From assembly GCA_947455215.1 (NCBI GenBank), contig CANGNA010000001.1, positions 1-52,799 of the forward strand: a stretch of 52,799 nucleotides of DNA, read 5' to 3'. The notes beneath the pieces are model-generated. The model did no database searches, had not been told where the DNA came from, and saw only the letters and a list, made by a program, of their open reading frames with translations. Made by a program: the position numbers and the translations under genes. This DNA comes from Chitinophagaceae bacterium (GTDB lineage Bacteria; Bacteroidota; Bacteroidia; Chitinophagales; Chitinophagaceae). This document shows, piece by piece, positions 51,710 through 52,799 of the stretch. How positions within the stretch are numbered: position 1 is the first letter of the stretch; every line of letters begins with the position of its first letter.

Positions 51710-52799
51710 ATGCCACTTAATTCCAAAATACCAGCAGGGCCAATAGACGCCAAATGGAAGACGTACAAAGCTACTTGTAAGCTTGTGAACCCTGCCAACA
51801 AACGTTCGTTAGAGGTAATAGTTGTAGGTACCGGTCTGGCCGGCGCCTCTGCAGCGGCCTCTCTTGGCGAAATGGGTTATAAAGTAAAAGCATTCTGCTT
51901 CCAGGATAGTCCGCGCCGTGCGCACTCTATCGCTGCGCAGGGTGGTATCAATGCCGCAAAGAACTACCAGAACGATGGTGACAGCACCTATCGTTTGTTT
52001 TACGATACCATTAAAGGTGGTGACTATCGCGCCCGCGAAGGCAATGTGCACCGCCTGGCAGAAGTAAGTGCCAACATCATAGACCAGTGCGTAGCTGCCG
52101 GTGTGCCTTTCGCCCGCGAATATGGTGGCCTGCTCAGTAACCGTTCTTTCGGTGGTACCCAGGTACAGCGTACCTTCTACGCTGCCGGCCAGACAGGCCA
52201 GCAGTTGCTGATAGGCGCCTACCAGGGCCTGGAGCGCCAGGTAGCACTGGGCACAGTAACTATGTACAGCCGCCATGAGATGCTGGAAGTGGTAATAATA
52301 GATGGTAAAGCACGCGGTATCATAGCCCGCAACCTGGTGACAGGTGAGCTGGAACGCCACTTTGGCCATGCAGTGTTGCTGTGTACAGGTGGTTACGGTA
52401 ACGTATTCTATCTGTCTACCAACGCTATGGGCAGTAACGTAACAGCGGCATGGAAAGCACATAAAAAAGGTGCCTTCTTTGGTAACCCATGCTTCACGCA
52501 GATACACCCAACATGTATCCCCGTTAGTGGCGATCACCAGTCTAAGCTCACGCTGATGTCTGAGTCGCTGCGTAACGATGGTCGTATATGGGTGCCTAAA
52601 AAACAGAACGATACCCGCAAGCCGGTAGACATAGCCGAAGAAGAACGCGACTATTACCTGGAGCGCAGGTATCCTGCCTTCGGTAACCTGGTACCGCGCG
52701 ACGTGGCCAGCCGTGCCGCTAAAGAGCGTTGCGATGCCGGTTATGGTGTAGGTTCATCTAAGATGGCCGTATACCTGGACTTTGGTGCAGCTATTGAGC
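51710..52799 (+). CDS. sdhA: succinate dehydrogenase flavoprotein subunit, 5' part
   Basis: The frame is open to the right edge, giving 363 residues of a protein of about 640. The ATG at 51710 starts [30 protein letters not shown] near residue 42 is the FAD dinucleotide-binding fold, and [20 protein letters not shown] near 68 contains the His that binds FAD covalently. [25 protein letters not shown] and [15 protein letters not shown] follow, and [10 protein letters not shown] near 265 marks the active site. The enzyme oxidises succinate to fumarate, or the reverse, at the membrane. The C-terminal part lies outside the window. Confidence 0.96.
   Translation, partial: MPLNSKIPAGPIDAKWKTYKATCKLVNPANKRSLEVIVVGTGLAGASAAASLGEMGYKVKAFCFQDSPRRAHSIAAQGGINAAKNYQNDGDSTYRLFYDTIKGGDYRAREGNVHRLAEVSANIIDQCVAAGVPFAREYGGLLSNRSFGGTQVQRTFYAAGQTGQQLLIGAYQGLERQVALGTVTMYSRHEMLEVVIIDGKARGIIARNLVTGELERHFGHAVLLCTGGYGNVFYLSTNAMGSNVTAAWKAHKKGAFFGNPCFTQIHPTCIPVSGDHQSKLTLMSESLRNDGRIWVPKKQNDTRKPVDIAEEERDYYLERRYPAFGNLVPRDVASRAAKERCDAGYGVGSSKMAVYLDFGAAIE

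Noticed and set aside
51809-52537. 242-residue open frame on the minus strand
   Set aside because: It lies antisense to sdhA, whose frame is clearly coding and runs off the right edge.

Overview
The window comes from a Bacteroidota chromosome, most likely a member of Chitinophagales/Chitinophagaceae. The evidence is the protein content (T9SS C-terminal sorting domains on secreted enzymes, a Bacteroidota-type five-helix SdhC, many SSC/FFAC-type lipoproteins, LytS/LytTR pairs), the scarcity of Shine-Dalgarno sequences, and -33 TTG / -7 TAnnTTTG promoters. The clearest promoters lie before rpoB and before tRNA-Cys. The genus is inference.

Layout. 1-2.3 kb: the 3' end of an SdpR-like ArsR regulator with an SdpI-like membrane protein, a membrane protein and a SnoaL-like protein. 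2.3-10.5 kb: rpoB-rpoC on their own promoter, without the usual rplKAJL genes in front, with a leader hairpin and a strong hairpin in the rpoB-rpoC spacer. 10.5-11.9 kb: a small AT-rich accessory insert (PIN-domain toxin-antitoxin pair plus an orphan gene); the 3' half of the rpoC terminator is repeated after the toxin gene. 11.9-16.9 kb: uridine phosphorylase, tRNA-Cys with its own promoter and terminator, EamA transporter, ispD, a DUF6150-like secreted protein, bestrophin and an AraC regulator. 17-19.2 kb: aldehyde dehydrogenase and DUF779, probably controlled by the divergent AraC protein. 19.2-24.3 kb: lipoprotein, T9SS-exported alpha/beta hydrolase, mtaB, a Gre-like protein and a secreted unknown. 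24.4-30.7 kb: LytS/LytTR two-component pair, TonB-dependent receptor, T9SS subtilase and a lipoprotein. 31-34.4 kb: mnmA, a repeat-mosaic intergenic region, a small secreted protein, an XRE/membrane pair and a second toxin-antitoxin pair (ParE type). 34.4-43.6 kb: mutS with a YdeI-like gene, a polytopic membrane protein, a fused DppD-DppF ATPase, AMP nucleosidase and an APC permease. 43.7-48.6 kb: lipoproteins and a signalling cluster with three histidine-kinase-like proteins and one LuxR-type regulator. 48.7-52.8 kb: truA, rpsT, a secreted protein with an internal repeat, sdhC and the start of sdhA.

Most of the window is ordinary chromosome: transcription, tRNA modification (mtaB, mnmA, truA), mismatch repair, nucleotide salvage and respiration. 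I found no CRISPR array, prophage, transposase or biosynthetic cluster. The items most worth a second look are the direct repeat around the toxin-antitoxin insert after rpoC, the two RNA hairpins in the rpoBC operon, the histidine-kinase-like protein lacking an ATPase domain, the His-rich loop of the LytS-like sensor, and the perfect 15-bp inverted repeat near 32.4 kb. None of these amounts to a demonstrated new system.
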